Positions 8,322 through 16,768 of a stretch of 64,000 nt of DNA are shown here, in pieces. Position numbers and translations under genes: made by a program. The DNA lies in the NCBI GenBank assembly GCA_963662575.1, contig OY759723.1, positions 2,046,001-2,110,000 of the forward strand. The letters run 5' to 3'. Below the pieces are notes generated by a model. The model made no database searches. It was not told the DNA's origin and saw only the letters and a program-made list of their open reading frames with translations. Source of the stretch: Bin5 sp963662575 (GTDB lineage Bacteria > Chloroflexota > Anaerolineae > Caldilineales > Caldilineaceae). The number at the start of each line of letters is the position of its first letter. Position 1 is the stretch's first letter.

Positions 8322-9326
8322 TTAGGCTCCCATGGCCACTTCGGTTATTGGAGAAGTTCTTTCGTCGACCGAATACCGCTCTTCAATTTGCATATTCCAA
8401 GCAGCAACAGCGCTGTTTTGAATTTCAAGAGCCCTAGTGGCCTCCACTCCAACTCGATCACGAACTGGGGAATATGCTTTAACTTCAAGAGGAATCGTCC
8501 TCAAAGGGAGATTGGGGTGCAACGATTGTAGCCTGTCGACAAACAACCTAATGCGGTCCGATATCCTGTTACCAGTTGGCGATGTTAGGGTAACATAAGC
8601 ATAAACGTCAATGTCGAGTTCCAAGAACCTTCGAAAGAGATCGAACTGGCTGGCGAACAATGTCCCATCTGCGCAAGTATTGAAGGCAAAAGACTCCTCG
8701 TCAAATCCTTTGAAGCAACACACGCGTCCGTAGTTACTGCAATTGCATACCAATTCAATGTCATCATCCGACAGGTATTTCCAAAAATAATCGGTGCTGA
8801 GGTTGTCGTCGGACCACAGGTAAATCCTGTCGTCGAGATTTCGTGACTGGATTTCCTGAAGCATCCACGGTACCCATTCCGGAGTGAGGTCTGGTTGTCC
8901 TCCGGTCAAATCAATCACCGGAGGAGGGTCTGATTGTTCAAGGTACAAGTCTAACAAATGCGCGGCTGATAACAACTGAGAGTGTTTGCGGTTAGCCGAC
9001 AGCAGATTGAATGGTACATAGCAATACCAACATCGCCAGTTGCACACTGCGTTCTGAAATACCTGAGCTCGAAGGCTCTCTCTGGGCGAGATTCCCAGCG
9101 CTTTGCACGCAGGATCGATTGGCAAGGGGTTTAGTGGCCATCCAGGGCTTGTACTTCGTCTGAAGTGGCGAACCCGTCCGAAACCATCGCAATTTGGCGG
9201 CTCCGGCAAATCTGCTTCCTGTTCCGTGTCGAGGAAATTCGTTACCAGGATTCGTTTGTCTTCAATGTCTACTCCGGCGTCCCTCATACGCCCCGACAAT
9301 TTCATTGTGTTTATTTGTCCACCCAC
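8322..9326 (-). CDS. radical SAM domain protein
   Basis: A protein of up to 334 residues with the radical SAM cluster motif C95-x3-C99-x2-C102 (AVCNWRCWYCYVPF) and the following glycine-rich SAM-binding strand DLTGGQPDLTPEW. The rest fits a partial TIM barrel ending in PLRTIPLEVKAYSPV. The motif begins at residue 95, leaving a long N-terminal extension. The first start is GTG at 9326; an in-frame ATG at 9305 is also possible. No extra SPASM-type Cys cluster is obvious, although CNCSNYGRVCC lies in the middle. It is the third-last-but-one gene of the island operon. The modified substrate is unknown. Confidence 0.85.
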   Translation of the reverse strand: MGGQINTMKLSGRMRDAGVDIEDKRILVTNFLDTEQEADLPEPPNCDGFGRVRHFRRSTSPGWPLNPLPIDPACKALGISPRESLRAQVFQNAVCNWRCWYCYVPFNLLSANRKHSQLLSAAHLLDLYLEQSDPPPVIDLTGGQPDLTPEWVPWMLQEIQSRNLDDRIYLWSDDNLSTDYFWKYLSDDDIELVCNCSNYGRVCCFKGFDEESFAFNTCADGTLFASQFDLFRRFLELDIDVYAYVTLTSPTGNRISDRIRLFVDRLQSLHPNLPLRTIPLEVKAYSPVRDRVGVEATRALEIQNSAVAAWNMQIEERYSVDERTSPITEVAMGA

Positions 9327-9342
9327 AGCAATGACCCCCAGT

Positions 9343-9954
9343 CTAAATCCCCAATCTCGAAAGCCTTTTTCTATACTTTGGTCCTACCTGTGTCAGATCT
9401 GCAAGGCGCATCTGAATGTATCTCATGATAAGTTCAGTCATGTATCCGAATTCTTCGTCCTTTAGTGAGGCTTCACGGTCTATCCCATGCCACGCCTCAA
9501 CGCACTTCCGGCAACAGGTGGCAGTAGCGTGCTGAGCATAATAAATTACGTTTCCACTCATTGGAGTCTGCCTACCATCGCGAGGCAACTGTGAGCTAGG
9601 CAACCCAACATATTTTCGTAGTCGGTGTTCAGCCGCTTCGCGTAATCCAAGAATGCCTTTCCCACGTGCGTGATTGAGGGCCTTTTCGTCTATAGGTATA
9701 TGCCAGAAATGATGGCGGATCATTTCTCGTCTTAATGATTCGATTGTGTATTCCACGTCCTTTAGGTCGTGTTTGTCCAACCGAAGCCAATCTATGAGTT
9801 GTACACCACACGCGAAACACTGTTCGAGTCTATAAGACTGGTCTCCTGGCCTCCGCCGCCGGAAGGAATGCAGGTCTCGCTCGCAGTCATAGCTTGAGCA
9901 AGTAACTTTAGCGAGAGGTTCTTCGTTGTTCCAATCCATGTTTGTGTTTGACAC
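9343..9954 (-). CDS. DUF4186-like Cys-rich protein
   Basis: A 203-residue protein with likely zinc ligands: CSSYDC near the N-terminus, CFAC, and a C-terminal HATATCCRKCVEAWHGI segment. The C-terminal half, DGRQTPMSGNVIYYAQHAT to IMRYIQMRL, matches from memory the small bacterial DUF4186 family (PQTPMRGHPVFIAQHATATC...WHGIP). The N-terminal 70 residues with CxxC pairs are an addition to that family. It lies three bases after the XRE/ImmA gene and 16 before the radical SAM gene. DUF4186 has no known function; the placement ties it to the island system. Confidence 0.65.
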   Translation of the reverse strand: MSNTNMDWNNEEPLAKVTCSSYDCERDLHSFRRRRPGDQSYRLEQCFACGVQLIDWLRLDKHDLKDVEYTIESLRREMIRHHFWHIPIDEKALNHARGKGILGLREAAEHRLRKYVGLPSSQLPRDGRQTPMSGNVIYYAQHATATCCRKCVEAWHGIDREASLKDEEFGYMTELIMRYIQMRLADLTQVGPKYRKRLSRLGI

Positions 9955-9957
9955 GAC

Positions 9958-11415
9958 TTACTCCTCCCAAGAGTCAAGGGCTTGGACCAGAAGTTCCCGG
10001 TCAGGCTCACTTAGCTTCGCGAAATCTGCTCGTTCGAAGAATACATTCCGCACAACATTCCAAGGATTACCTTTTGATTGGAGGCTATTCGCGGTTCCCC
10101 ACCAATTTTCTCTCTGGTCAGCAGAGAGACGGAACGCCAGGTAGTTTGCGAGAGAATCAACAGGAACGGCTTCCCGCTTCGCCACGCTTTTTACCGCCGC
10201 CTTCAGTTGTCGAAGGTCTCCCTGGGCTTCTGATATACACTTCTTCGCCAGTTCTTGGCCTCGTCCGTCCAACAGAACAGCCCCGGCAAAACGACTCGCT
10301 GTTGTTTCCTCTTCTTTTTCAGGTCCTTCAAGTGACAATTCCTCTAAATCAAGTACGGTTCGTTTGGGCAACTCTGGTTCTTGACCAGCGTGCCAATATT
10401 CATGCAAACAATCGAACGCCCACCGAGAGCAAGACGACGTTTTCTGTTTCAGGACAATGACGTTTCGCCAGTTTTCCCTAAAGCACGCCCCGTGAAATGC
10501 ACCAGGATCATCTAACGGCAACACCACGACACCCAAATCCCACAGGTAGTTGACGATAGCGGCTAAAGAGAGCGACCCATAATTTGACTCAATAGCGACT
10601 CGGAGACTACGCGGGTCGGTGGGAATAGGCCCAACAGGCCTGCCCGAGCAGGCCTGAATAGAAAGTAGTGCAAGATAGTGGGCATACAAAGCGTATGCAG
10701 TGACTCGTTGAGCGTCTGCCTTGGCAGAAACTTTAAAACGCACGCCGTCGAGGGCTCCCGTCAACTCAAGCTTCTCGCCTGCCAAAATTTGCTTTGGAGA
10801 CCAGTGGAATATTTTTGCTAGAGTTTCAGCGACAGCTCTGACGATGCCGCTACCCCCCTTCTGGACATCCTGAGTGGTAGACAGGTCCCAACCTTTCCGG
10901 GGGAGTAAGCGTTTGCGGACGAATTCAGGTGCTAGACCAATCTCTGATACTCTTTCAAGAACTTCCTTGAGAGTGATGTTTACCTCATCGGGAAGTAAAG
11001 CATCGTCTAAAATTATGTCTAGAGCAGACACAACCTCTCTGATTCTGGTGAAGCTCGCCGACGCATATTCGTTAGCTTCATAGCGCTGGATCTGCTGCTC
11101 CTTCAATCCAAGGCGGTCAGCTAAGCCCCGCTGACTGAGACCGCTCGCTATGCGTGCACTGATCAGGAGTCTGGGAATATCTGAAACATCCTTCAACTGC
11201 TCAAAAGCAAAGCTTCCAGCCTTAAGATTCTCATATTCCCTAATATCCTCCTCTAGGTCGGAAAGTTGGCTTTGTAACGCATCTCTTTGCACCGCCACTA
11301 AACGTGGATGAAATCTAGAGCTATCTGCAGAGTTTGCATCAAGCATAAGTAGTGCCTCAGAAAATCGTTTTGCCCGAGCCTTGGTGATTCGGAATTGTCT
11401 TTCATTTTTTATCAT
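9958..11415 (-). CDS. XRE-family HTH plus ImmA/IrrE-type metallopeptidase protein
   Basis: A 485-residue protein. Residues about 83-130 form an XRE helix-turn-helix (SARIASGLSQRGLADRLGL, then QIQRYE). Residues 338-342 are HEYWH, the zinc-binding HExxH motif of the ImmA/IrrE (M78) family, followed by an Ala-Ser-x-Phe-Ala helix (ASRFAGAVLL). An N-terminal coiled segment (residues 40-65) could dimerise. Such proteins act as repressors or antitoxins, or cleave repressors on a damage or phage signal. It overlaps the NTase gene by four bases (ATGA). It is the likely ligand for the inverted repeat over the operon promoter (11853-11874), which is inference. Confidence 0.85.
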   Translation of the reverse strand: MIKNERQFRITKARAKRFSEALLMLDANSADSSRFHPRLVAVQRDALQSQLSDLEEDIREYENLKAGSFAFEQLKDVSDIPRLLISARIASGLSQRGLADRLGLKEQQIQRYEANEYASASFTRIREVVSALDIILDDALLPDEVNITLKEVLERVSEIGLAPEFVRKRLLPRKGWDLSTTQDVQKGGSGIVRAVAETLAKIFHWSPKQILAGEKLELTGALDGVRFKVSAKADAQRVTAYALYAHYLALLSIQACSGRPVGPIPTDPRSLRVAIESNYGSLSLAAIVNYLWDLGVVVLPLDDPGAFHGACFRENWRNVIVLKQKTSSCSRWAFDCLHEYWHAGQEPELPKRTVLDLEELSLEGPEKEEETTASRFAGAVLLDGRGQELAKKCISEAQGDLRQLKAAVKSVAKREAVPVDSLANYLAFRLSADQRENWWGTANSLQSKGNPWNVVRNVFFERADFAKLSEPDRELLVQALDSWEE

Positions 11416-11852
11416 TTGAGACCTCCTAGATCTAAGGCTACGATGCCCTTCCGGGCACCTGTATCCTTGTCGGCCTGAAAGAAGTCCAAGAAGACACTTT
11501 CTCCACAGCCGGCTAAACTTGATGCTGGGAAAAACTCTCCGCCGTATTTGGCTTTCTGAGCAGCGCGACCGTCAGCAAAGGTCAGTAATATGGGGTCAAG
11601 TCTGTCGATATCTACTCCCTCCTCCTCCCAACACGCATCGAAGTCTCCAGGCACTGCCTTGGATGAGACAAAGCTGCCGTCCACGTAAGCTGTAAGACAA
11701 CCAGCTTGCCGCAGGTTTTCAAGGGCGAGTCGAAGTCCAACGAGTAATCGCCGACGCCACGGGGTTGTCCCACATCTTTCATGGAGTTCACTCCAAGTGG
11801 CCCAGTGAACGCCTGGGCGAAGATTGCCGTCGGGACCATATTCTGGGATCAT
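11412..11852 (-). CDS. DUF6932-like nucleotidyltransferase-fold protein, first gene of the island operon
   Basis: A 146-residue protein. The motif YVDGSFVSSKAVPGDFD (Gly59-Ser60, Asp70-x-Asp72) is the GS...DxD signature of polymerase-beta-like nucleotidyltransferases and matches DUF6932-type proteins found next to HTH/ImmA genes. The third acidic residue may be the Asp in VFLDFFQADKD. The ATG at 11852 falls at the expected transcription start of a strong promoter, so the mRNA is probably leaderless; there is no Shine-Dalgarno. With the overlapping XRE/ImmA gene it resembles a toxin-antitoxin-like or sensor pair heading the operon. NMP transfer to protein or tRNA is possible but unproven. Confidence 0.68.
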   Translation of the reverse strand: MIPEYGPDGNLRPGVHWATWSELHERCGTTPWRRRLLVGLRLALENLRQAGCLTAYVDGSFVSSKAVPGDFDACWEEEGVDIDRLDPILLTFADGRAAQKAKYGGEFFPASSLAGCGESVFLDFFQADKDTGARKGIVALDLGGLK

Positions 11853-11887
11853 AACACAACTATATCATTGTGTTGGGACCTTGTCAA
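11853..11887 (-). promoter_or_regulatory. strong promoter with overlapping inverted-repeat operator for the seven-gene island
   Basis: On the minus strand TTGACA (11887-11882), a 17-base spacer and TATAGT (11864-11859) form a near-perfect sigma70 promoter. The expected start point is the A of the ATG at 11852. An inverted repeat AACACAA/TTGTGTT with an 8-base centre (11853-11874) covers the -10 box and the start point, exactly where a repressor would block it. The XRE protein of the second gene is the obvious candidate. Confidence 0.75.
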
Positions 11888-12104
11888 GTTCGACTGGCCA
11901 AAAGGACTGGTTGAATCATGGCCCAAAAAACTGTCTACCTGAGGCGGAAATCAAAAGAGACCATGCAAATATGCCCAAGGCTAGACTGCGCGGACAAGAC
12001 CATATAATGGACGCTAGAAGTCGAAGGGATAGTACGATCTGACTCTAATGCCAAAGACTGACTTACTCTTACCTTTGGCACCGACATGGAGATTGGGCAC
12101 GGCT

Positions 12105-12491
12105 ATGGATAGAGAACAGCAGTACCGCCAAATGGCGGCGAGAGGAAAGTACCAGGGGTTATACACATATCTGAACGGACTCGCAACGCCGGAGTGGAGA
12201 ACCACCTTCAGCGAAATCGAGTCCGTCATCGGCTTCGCACTGCCCGCGTCAGCCCGTCTTCATCGACCTTGGTGGTCCAATCAGGCCGGCGGCAACGGCC
12301 ACAGCCAGGCCCTGGCCTGGGGCGCCGCCGGGTGGGAGACCACAGAAGTGGACATGGATGCCGAAACGCTGCTGCTCCGGCGCAAAGCTTCGGTTTCGGC
12401 TCAAAGATTCAATCTGGACGAAGTGTTACCCGTACATTCGGCTGGAGGCTGGCCGGAAGATCTCAGTCTCAGACGAGAGGATATCTACTAG
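12105..12491 (+). CDS. DUF7662-like antitoxin candidate paired with a PIN gene
   Basis: A 128-residue protein beginning at the ATG 12105 (a further in-frame ATG at 12048 would add 19 residues that look unlike protein). The segment KYQGLYTYLNGLATPEW, then FSEIESVIGFALP, RPWWSNQ and ALAWGAAGWET matches the small DUF7662 domain, which is often encoded next to PIN-domain toxins. The C-terminal tail (residues about 90-128) may bind the toxin. The PIN gene starts 20 bases downstream and is frameshifted, so here again the putative antitoxin is intact and the toxin is not. Confidence 0.65.
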   Translation: MDREQQYRQMAARGKYQGLYTYLNGLATPEWRTTFSEIESVIGFALPASARLHRPWWSNQAGGNGHSQALAWGAAGWETTEVDMDAETLLLRRKASVSAQRFNLDEVLPVHSAGGWPEDLSLRREDIY

Positions 12492-12511
12492 GAGAGGATA
12501 TAGCCTCCATT

Positions 12512-12933
12512 ATGTTTGTGGACACCAACGTGCTGGTAAATGCCCGCTTCACTGAGGCCCGGGCCACGAAGCCGCCAGGGCCAGCTTGGAGAGCGCGATT
12601 GAGAAGCCAGAGGCGCTTCGCATCAGCCGCCAGGTCCTACGGGAATACCTGGCAGTAGTCACCCATCCACAGGCCTGGCCGGTGGCCATTTCCCGCGATG
12701 AAGCACTCGACGACTTGAACCGATTCGCCGCTGCTTTCGAGGTGTTGGAGGACGGGCCAGTGGTTACCGACCGGCTGATAGCGCTATGCCGCCAGACCCC
12801 CGTAGGCGGTAAACAAATCCACGACGCCAACGTCGTCGCCACCATGCTGGCCTACGGAGAGCGCAGGCTGCTGACCTTCAACGCGGCTGACTTCCGCCGC
12901 TACGCAGACCGCATCGAATTGGTCTCCCGATAG
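12512..12933 (+). pseudogene. PIN-domain toxin gene with a one-base frameshift
   Basis: The ATG at 12512 opens MFVDTNVLVNARFTEA with the first catalytic Asp. At 12558-12560 three C residues stand where four would keep the frame: with one more C the sequence continues PGHEAARASLESAIEKPEALRIS and on through the rest of the domain. The downstream frame holds the other PIN residues: LREYLAV (Glu), KQIHDANVVATML (Asp) and LLTFNAADF (Asp). As written the product is truncated after about 49 codons. The lesion is in a short C run, so either a real inactivating mutation or a sequencing error is possible. Confidence 0.75.
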
Positions 12934-13118
12934 CAAAAACCTCCCGCCCCCCGCGGGTGAAGACTTATTGAAAGATTTCCCGTTCTATCCAGATCAAGCA
13001 GGACAGCCTGCCAGCCGTCCACATCCGCGTTCGGAGTAACAACAACCCGAGCCCCTTATGCCAGCTCGCCAGAACGCTCACTGACTCCGATTTCATGTTA
13101 AGAACAATGGAGTAAGCC

Positions 13119-13761
13119 ATGAACAACGAGCCGCAGACCGACCGGGCAGTAGACCTCTGGCGAGCAATCGTCCAGACCGAACGCCTAGTCGAATTCTTCA
13201 CCGGTCTGTTCGATGTAATAGGCATCACCATCGAGGAAACCGGCGAGGAGCTGACCGCAAGAATAGAAGAAAACCAAATCCACATTGATCCGGGTTTGCC
13301 GGACAATTACGATTTCCTCGTGCCCCTAAAGCTCGAAAATGTACACAATATGGTCAGCCACGCCGCCGACGGCAAGTTGGATGAATTCGAGGTCTGGCGA
13401 ATCGTAGCCGTGTTGTTCACCCTCCCTTACCCGCGCAACCCTTACCAATCCCGTTATGTCCAGGAATCTACTGCGGAAACTGGCCGGAATAGAGGACCTG
13501 ATCCATGTTCAGCTTCTAGGCCCCGAAGCCGAGCATGTCGCCAATCATACCCTTATCTTTGCCAGCAACCAGTGGTTGGTACTTGAGGGTCTGCACGGCA
13601 AGCCCAAACGAAAATACGTCATGACCGGCGATGACTGCATTACCTACCAGAAGCAGGTCTTCAAGGCCATAAAGGCCGACAACTTCCTCACCTGGATCAA
13701 ATTTGGCCGCTGGTATACCAAATGGCGGGCTAGCGTCTCCTCCCAAATCCAGCACGACTGA
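13119..13761 (+). pseudogene. uncharacterised protein split by a frameshift
   Basis: The first frame, from the ATG at 13119, encodes a protein-like acidic sequence (RLVEFFTGLFDVIGITIEE ... EVWRIVAVLFTLPYPRNP) to about 13440, after which it becomes unlike protein. A second frame, protein-like from about 13450 with its own ATG at 13456, continues MSRNLLRKLAGIEDLIHVQLL ... FLTWIKFGRWYTKW to 13761. Together they would make a protein of about 215 residues. Either one base was gained or lost between 13430 and 13455, or two overlapping genes exist. I do not recognise the family. A good Shine-Dalgarno is lacking for both starts. Confidence 0.55.
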
Positions 13762-13897
13762 CGCAACAAAAGAAACCACCCAACCACACCAATCCCCCCT
13801 GCCCCCATACGCCATCGTCGTTGCCATGCCCCTACGCCAACCGCACCCGCAACGCATCAGCCCGAAAGGTTTCATAGATGAAGCGCAGACCAGCAAT

Positions 13898-14045
13898 GGT
13901 GTTCTTTGTGTCCTTCGTGGAAAAGAGGTGTTAGGAAGTTCTTCGTGGCCCTCCGTGTCCCTTCGTGTCCTTCGCGGTCCTTCGCGGCCCTTCGTGGCCC
14001 TTCGTGGACAAAAAGGTGTTAAGGTGTTCACCGCCACCCTCCGCG
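13898..14045 (+). repeat. CTTCGTGG-type repeat array (copy 2)
   Basis: About twelve imperfect 9-12-base units such as CCTTCGTGGCC, CCTTCGTGTC and CCTTCGCGGTC follow each other, ending in GGACAAAAAGGTGTTAAGG. The array lies between the split gene and the five-gene biosynthetic operon and encodes nothing convincing. The nearby 13762-13897 and 14046-14222 contain no gene. Confidence 0.75.
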
Positions 14046-14222
14046 AACAAAACAAGATAAGCCCCAGCACACCTAACGCCTTCAAAAACGGCCTGTCCAA
14101 AATTTCTCTCAGTGGCCGTATTAGTTACAATTACAACCAATGTCTATCCCCCTTGAAACCGAAAATCCGCGAGCCTCACAAAAACCGAGCCCCCAGCCCC
14201 CCACTTGCGTAAACCGCCCGCG

Positions 14223-15323
14223 ATGACCAACCACGACGCCATCCAGAACCGGGCCGCCTTCGACCGCGTCCGCTACGCCAACTGCTGGGAGGACGCCGAC
14301 ATCCTCCTCGAAGCCCTTGCAGTGCAGAAAGGCGACCGGTGTCTCTCTATCGCATCCGCCGGCGACAACTCCCTGGCCCTGCTGGCCAACGATCCCGACG
14401 TAGTCATCGCCTGCGATGTCAACGCCGTCCAACTGGCTTGCGTCGAAATCAGGCAGGTTGCCTTTGCCGAGCTCTCCTATACGGACCTGCTCGCCTTTCT
14501 CGGCTTCCGCGACTGCGATGACCGCCTCGTGTTCTATCAGTCCCTGCGCTCCTCCCTGGCTCCCTCCACCAGGCTGTACTTCGACCAGCACCAGGATAAC
14601 ATTGCCGGCGGACTCATCCACCACGGCAAATTCGAGGGCTACCTGCGCTTCTTCGGGTCGTGGGTCCTCCCACTGATTCACAGCAGCGAGACCATACGTG
14701 ACCTGCTCACCGAAAAAGACCAGCCCGCGCGTCACGCCTTCTTCTGCAACCGCTGGGACACCTGGCGCTGGCGGCTGTTCTGCAGGATCCTCCTGAGCCG
14801 GCCAATTTTGGGCAGAGTGGCGCGAGACCCCGAGTTCATGCGATTTGTAGAGGGCAGCGCCGGCCCGCCCATATTGCGACGCGTCGAAGAGGGCCTCACC
14901 AACCTGCCAACCCACGACAACCCGTTTCTCGACTACATCGTCACCGGCTCCTTTCGACAAGCGCTGCCCTTTTATGTGCGTGAAGAGAACTACCCGAAAA
15001 TAAGACGCAATCTATCGCGATTGAAACTGTTCCACGGAGCCATCGAAGATGTCCTTAAGGTTGACAAGACCGGTTTCGACAAATTCAACTTGTCCGATAT
15101 ATTTGAGTACATGAGCCATGAGCTTTTCCTCAAAACGGCTGGCCTCCTCCTGCAGCACGCCCGACCTTCCGCTCGCCTTGCCTATTGGAACATGCTCGTT
15201 ACCAGAGGCATCGCCCCCCACTGGCCCGAACGGGTCCGCCAACTGCAGCAACTGTCCGAAAACTGCTTTCGACGCGATAAGGCATTCTTCTACCAGGCCT
15301 TTCACGTCGATGAGGTCATGTAA
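14223..15323 (+). CDS. BtaA-like (DUF3419) S-adenosylmethionine 3-amino-3-carboxypropyl transferase
   Basis: A 366-residue protein (ATG 14223; a TTG at 14205 is also in frame). The N-terminal Rossmann motif CLSIASAGDNSLALLANDP, the strand VIACDVNAVQLACVE and the later NRWDTWRWRLFCRIL, GRVARDPEFMRF are characteristic of the DUF3419/BtaA family, which transfers the aminocarboxypropyl group of SAM, in BtaA to diacylglycerol during betaine lipid synthesis. No BtaB methyltransferase is nearby. Instead four coupled genes follow (ligase, UbiA-like, dikinase, GNAT), so this member may make another aminocarboxypropylated product; that is inference. Confidence 0.82.
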   Translation: MTNHDAIQNRAAFDRVRYANCWEDADILLEALAVQKGDRCLSIASAGDNSLALLANDPDVVIACDVNAVQLACVEIRQVAFAELSYTDLLAFLGFRDCDDRLVFYQSLRSSLAPSTRLYFDQHQDNIAGGLIHHGKFEGYLRFFGSWVLPLIHSSETIRDLLTEKDQPARHAFFCNRWDTWRWRLFCRILLSRPILGRVARDPEFMRFVEGSAGPPILRRVEEGLTNLPTHDNPFLDYIVTGSFRQALPFYVREENYPKIRRNLSRLKLFHGAIEDVLKVDKTGFDKFNLSDIFEYMSHELFLKTAGLLLQHARPSARLAYWNMLVTRGIAPHWPERVRQLQQLSENCFRRDKAFFYQAFHVDEVM

Positions 15324-15352
15324 CCGATGAAATCAGTCCCAAGGGAGCTCCA

Positions 15353-16768
15353 TTGAACTGCGTCCAACTGACCCTTGACCATGTCGCAGAAAGCCCCCAT
15401 CGGCCTGCCATCAGGTTGCCCGGCACTTCAGCAGACTCGGTAACCACCTTTGCCGAGCTTTTCGCCCTCGCGAACGCCATGCAACACGCACTTGTCGCCG
15501 CCGGCGTCCAATCAGGCGACCTGGTCCTCGTGCAGGACCGCCTCAGCGTGCGCCTCTACGCAGCCGTGTTCGCGATCCTCGCTCTCGGCGCAACCGTCGT
15601 CCTCATCGAACCGTGGATGCCCGCCCTCCACATAGAAAGCGCAACGCGGGCGGTATCGCCAAGGTTCTTTGTCAGCGGCTGGCTGGGAAAGCTATGGGGC
15701 TTGCGCTATCGGGCTATTCGCAACATTCCGCACAAGCTGAATATCCGCAGCCTGGCGCAACCGGCAAACGGCTGGAAATTCGTCGTTGAAGATACCGATG
15801 CCGACTCGCCGGCGATCATCACCTTCACCTCCGGTACCACCGGCGCGCCCAAGGGCGTGGTCAGGACACAGGGCGCGCTCCTCCAACAGCATCAAGTGTT
15901 GAGCCGTTCGCTCAAAACCGCCGAACTGGCAGGGCCGGACCTCTGCATCTTCGCCAATTTCGTCCTGGCCAATCTCGCCTCCGGCCGGCCCTCGCTCCTG
16001 TTGCCAAATCCCTGGAAGCCCCGCCTCCTGCGACAATTCGATCAGTTGCCGCCGTCGCTGCAGCCGCAATCACTGACCTGCGGCCCTGCCTTTCTGTCGC
16101 ACCTGACGCAACACGCAACGCTTCCCAGCCTCAAGAGCGTCCACATAGGCGGCGCACTGACCGACTGCCGGATCTTCGAGCGGGCCTTTGAGCGCTGGCC
16201 GCACGCGCATTGGAAGCATCTCTACGGCAGCACCGAGGCCGAGCCTGTCGCTGTGGCAGACGCCCAGACCGCCGTCAGCCTCAGCAGGGAAAAAGGTTAC
16301 TTCCAGACGCTCTTCCTCGGAAACCCCGTCCCGGAGATCGCCTACCGCTCTGACCAAAGGGGACTCTGGTTACATGGACCCCACGTCTGCGGCCCATACC
16401 TGGGCAATGAAGAGGCCAATCGAACTGACAAACACACCGACGAACAGGGCCGCGCCTGGCACTTCATGGGAGATCGAATCGGCAGCTGCGAAGGCGACGA
16501 CGCCTGGTGGTATCGCGGGCGCGCCAACCAGGCCGAGTCGGATTTTGAATTGGAACAGAGCGTCTACAGCGCGCTCCAATCCAGCAACTGTTTCGTCCAC
16601 CGGACGCCCGCGGGCGAGGCCCTCCTGCTGGGCGAAATCGACGCCAACCTCCAGCTGCCCGGCATTGACCGCATCGTACGCACGCGCATCGTCCGCGATC
16701 GCAGGCACAGGTCCCGCATCGACCGCCACGCAAGCCTGACAAGAGGTGCAAAATGGGCGCTTGGATAA
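15353..16768 (+). CDS. AMP-dependent acyl/aryl-CoA synthetase-like ligase
   Basis: A 471-residue member of the ANL adenylating superfamily. Motif A3 is IITFTSGTTGAPKGVVR; the A5-like LYGSTEAEPVA and the A8-like DRIGSCEGDDAWWYRGR are also present. It starts at TTG 15353 behind a good Shine-Dalgarno (AAGGGAG). The C-terminal domain after A8 is short and the A10 lysine is not obvious, so it may only form the acyl-adenylate or need a partner. It would activate a carboxylic acid with ATP, perhaps for the GNAT at the operon end. It overlaps the UbiA-like gene by 16 bases. Confidence 0.85.
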   Translation: MNCVQLTLDHVAESPHRPAIRLPGTSADSVTTFAELFALANAMQHALVAAGVQSGDLVLVQDRLSVRLYAAVFAILALGATVVLIEPWMPALHIESATRAVSPRFFVSGWLGKLWGLRYRAIRNIPHKLNIRSLAQPANGWKFVVEDTDADSPAIITFTSGTTGAPKGVVRTQGALLQQHQVLSRSLKTAELAGPDLCIFANFVLANLASGRPSLLLPNPWKPRLLRQFDQLPPSLQPQSLTCGPAFLSHLTQHATLPSLKSVHIGGALTDCRIFERAFERWPHAHWKHLYGSTEAEPVAVADAQTAVSLSREKGYFQTLFLGNPVPEIAYRSDQRGLWLHGPHVCGPYLGNEEANRTDKHTDEQGRAWHFMGDRIGSCEGDDAWWYRGRANQAESDFELEQSVYSALQSSNCFVHRTPAGEALLLGEIDANLQLPGIDRIVRTRIVRDRRHRSRIDRHASLTRGAKWALG

